From M55B129 sp964506505 (GTDB lineage Bacteria > Bacillota > Dethiobacteria > DTU022), in contig CAZDKY010000062.1 in the NCBI GenBank assembly GCA_964506505.1, forward strand, positions 1 to 6,255: DNA of 6,255 bases. Reading direction: 5' to 3'. This document shows positions 5,468-6,255 of this stretch, piece after piece. Below the pieces are notes generated by a model that saw only the letters and a list, made by a program, of their open reading frames with translations, made no database searches and was not told the DNA's origin. Each line of letters starts with the position of its first letter. Positions within the stretch are counted from its first letter, which is position 1. A program made the position numbers and the translations under genes.

Positions 5468-6255
5468 ATGCCCGGGCGACCGATTTCTTTTATTGTTATG
5501 TTTGCTATGGTGGTGTGCATTCTTTTCCTGAGCGGGCCGGTTTCGGCAGAAGAAGAGGTTATACTTACCTATAATGTCTCTATAAGACCGGAGGAAGGCG
5601 GCCGGTTGGAAGCAACCCTTGCAGGCTATGATAGTTCTTCTGTAAATTTTGAGATGGGTAAAGTTGATCGGACCGATTTTAAGGATAACATTATGAATTT
5701 CCAGGCAACAGGTCAGGATGGAGAGGAGTTGTCTGTTTCCCGGGGTAGCAGAGGTTGGCGAATTAATACAGGGGGTAACCGGAAAATAACGGTGAGCTAT
5801 GATTTTGGGCTCCAGTTTATACAAACAAGCGGCAGGGAATGGCACTTTGTTGATATAGATCCTGTGTTTGGTTATTTTTACAACGAAGCTGTTTTTGCTT
5901 TTCCCGATGCTGAACCTGATGAAGTGATAGTCGAATTCGATTTGCCCGATGACTGGGATGTGGCAACCCATTTCACACCTCTTGGCAGTAACAGATTCCG
6001 GGTAGAAGGAGTACCGGATTACAGGCTGGACTTATTATTGAACACTACCCGGATAGGGTTTTTAGAATATCAGGTTGACAGGGATTATGAAGATTTGAGT
6101 ATGTCTTTTTATTCATTTAAGCCGAAACCGAATGCTTTAATGTACGGGCTCGGTGAATTCTGGCGCCCTCATTATGGTACTACTCCCGAAGAAGAGATGG
6201 AAATATATCTTGATCTCACCTATGATGCTATTCAAGAAATGATAGAGATATTTGG
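5468..6255 (+). CDS. Exported protein, possible M61/M1-like metallopeptidase N-terminal region (3' partial)
   Basis: The frame is open from the ATG to the window end (262 full codons) and is cut by the right edge. Residues 1-27 form a signal peptide: an arginine near the start, a hydrophobic core (about 7-23) and a V-S-A cleavage site before EEE. The single Cys17 does not fit a lipobox. The mature part is acidic and looks beta-rich (about 30-200), with segments such as ITVSYDFGLQFI, NEAVFAFP and VEFDLPDDWDVATHF. It becomes helical near the edge (EEEMEIYLDLTYDAIQEMIEIF, about 241-262). This order, a beta domain with a 'P.dW.v.t' segment followed by a helix near an 'FG', resembles the N-terminal domain of M61 or M1 aminopeptidases before the catalytic domain. 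The zinc motif HExxH would lie beyond the window, so the function is a suggestion only. All 16 isoleucines use ATA (10) or ATT (6) and none ATC, unlike the neighbouring genes. Confidence 0.85.
   Translation, partial: MPGRPISFIVMFAMVVCILFLSGPVSAEEEVILTYNVSIRPEEGGRLEATLAGYDSSSVNFEMGKVDRTDFKDNIMNFQATGQDGEELSVSRGSRGWRINTGGNRKITVSYDFGLQFIQTSGREWHFVDIDPVFGYFYNEAVFAFPDAEPDEVIVEFDLPDDWDVATHFTPLGSNRFRVEGVPDYRLDLLLNTTRIGFLEYQVDRDYEDLSMSFYSFKPKPNALMYGLGEFWRPHYGTTPEEEMEIYLDLTYDAIQEMIEIF

Noticed and set aside
5447..5971. 174-codon - strand open frame opposite the exported protein gene
   Set aside because: The + strand frame has a ribosome binding site, a signal peptide and continuous coding to the edge. 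The - strand translation shows no recognisable domain.
1..6255. A DNA-repair or defence island joining the nuclease, endonuclease IV and RadA genes
   Set aside because: All three are widespread housekeeping families, and terminators or long gaps separate them. No defence-specific domain, toxin-antitoxin pair, integrase or repeat array is present.

Overview
The window looks like ordinary chromosomal DNA from a Gram-positive anaerobe of the Clostridia type (Bacillota). The reasons are the gene families present (a YhaM-type exonuclease, a TPR/helix-turn-helix protein of a sort common in that group, an endonuclease IV of the FxGNP..W type, RadA/Sms), strong GGAGG-type ribosome binding sites, GTG starts used after such sites, and moderate GC with short intrinsic terminators. 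The species cannot be named from this sequence. Six protein genes are supported, all on the + strand; no RNA gene, insertion sequence, CRISPR array or prophage was seen.

Layout: (1) 1-876 is the 3' part of a YhaM-like 3'-5' exonuclease (OB fold then HD domain), cut by the left edge and closed by a good intrinsic terminator. (2) After a structured leader of about 200 bases comes a 390-residue protein with TPR repeats and a C-terminal helix-turn-helix (1164-2336), closed by a second clear terminator. (3) A two-gene unit, yjbQ then nfo (endonuclease IV), 18 bases apart. (4) A 309-base AT-rich gap with a short perfect inverted repeat and a possible promoter. (5) radA from a GTG start (3958-5343). 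(6) A 124-base AT-rich gap, then the start of an exported protein (5468 to the right edge) that resembles the N-terminal part of an M61/M1-like metallopeptidase.

Three of the six genes (YhaM-like nuclease, endonuclease IV, RadA) belong to nucleic-acid processing or DNA repair, but terminators and long gaps separate them, so they are probably neighbours rather than one operon. RadA is not next to clpC or disA here, which are its usual partners in Bacillota. The last gene differs in base and codon use from everything to its left, which may mark a region boundary. I found no convincing new biological system. The least explained items are the leader of the TPR/HTH gene with an in-frame short ORF, the TPR/HTH protein itself, and the composition break at the right-hand gene.
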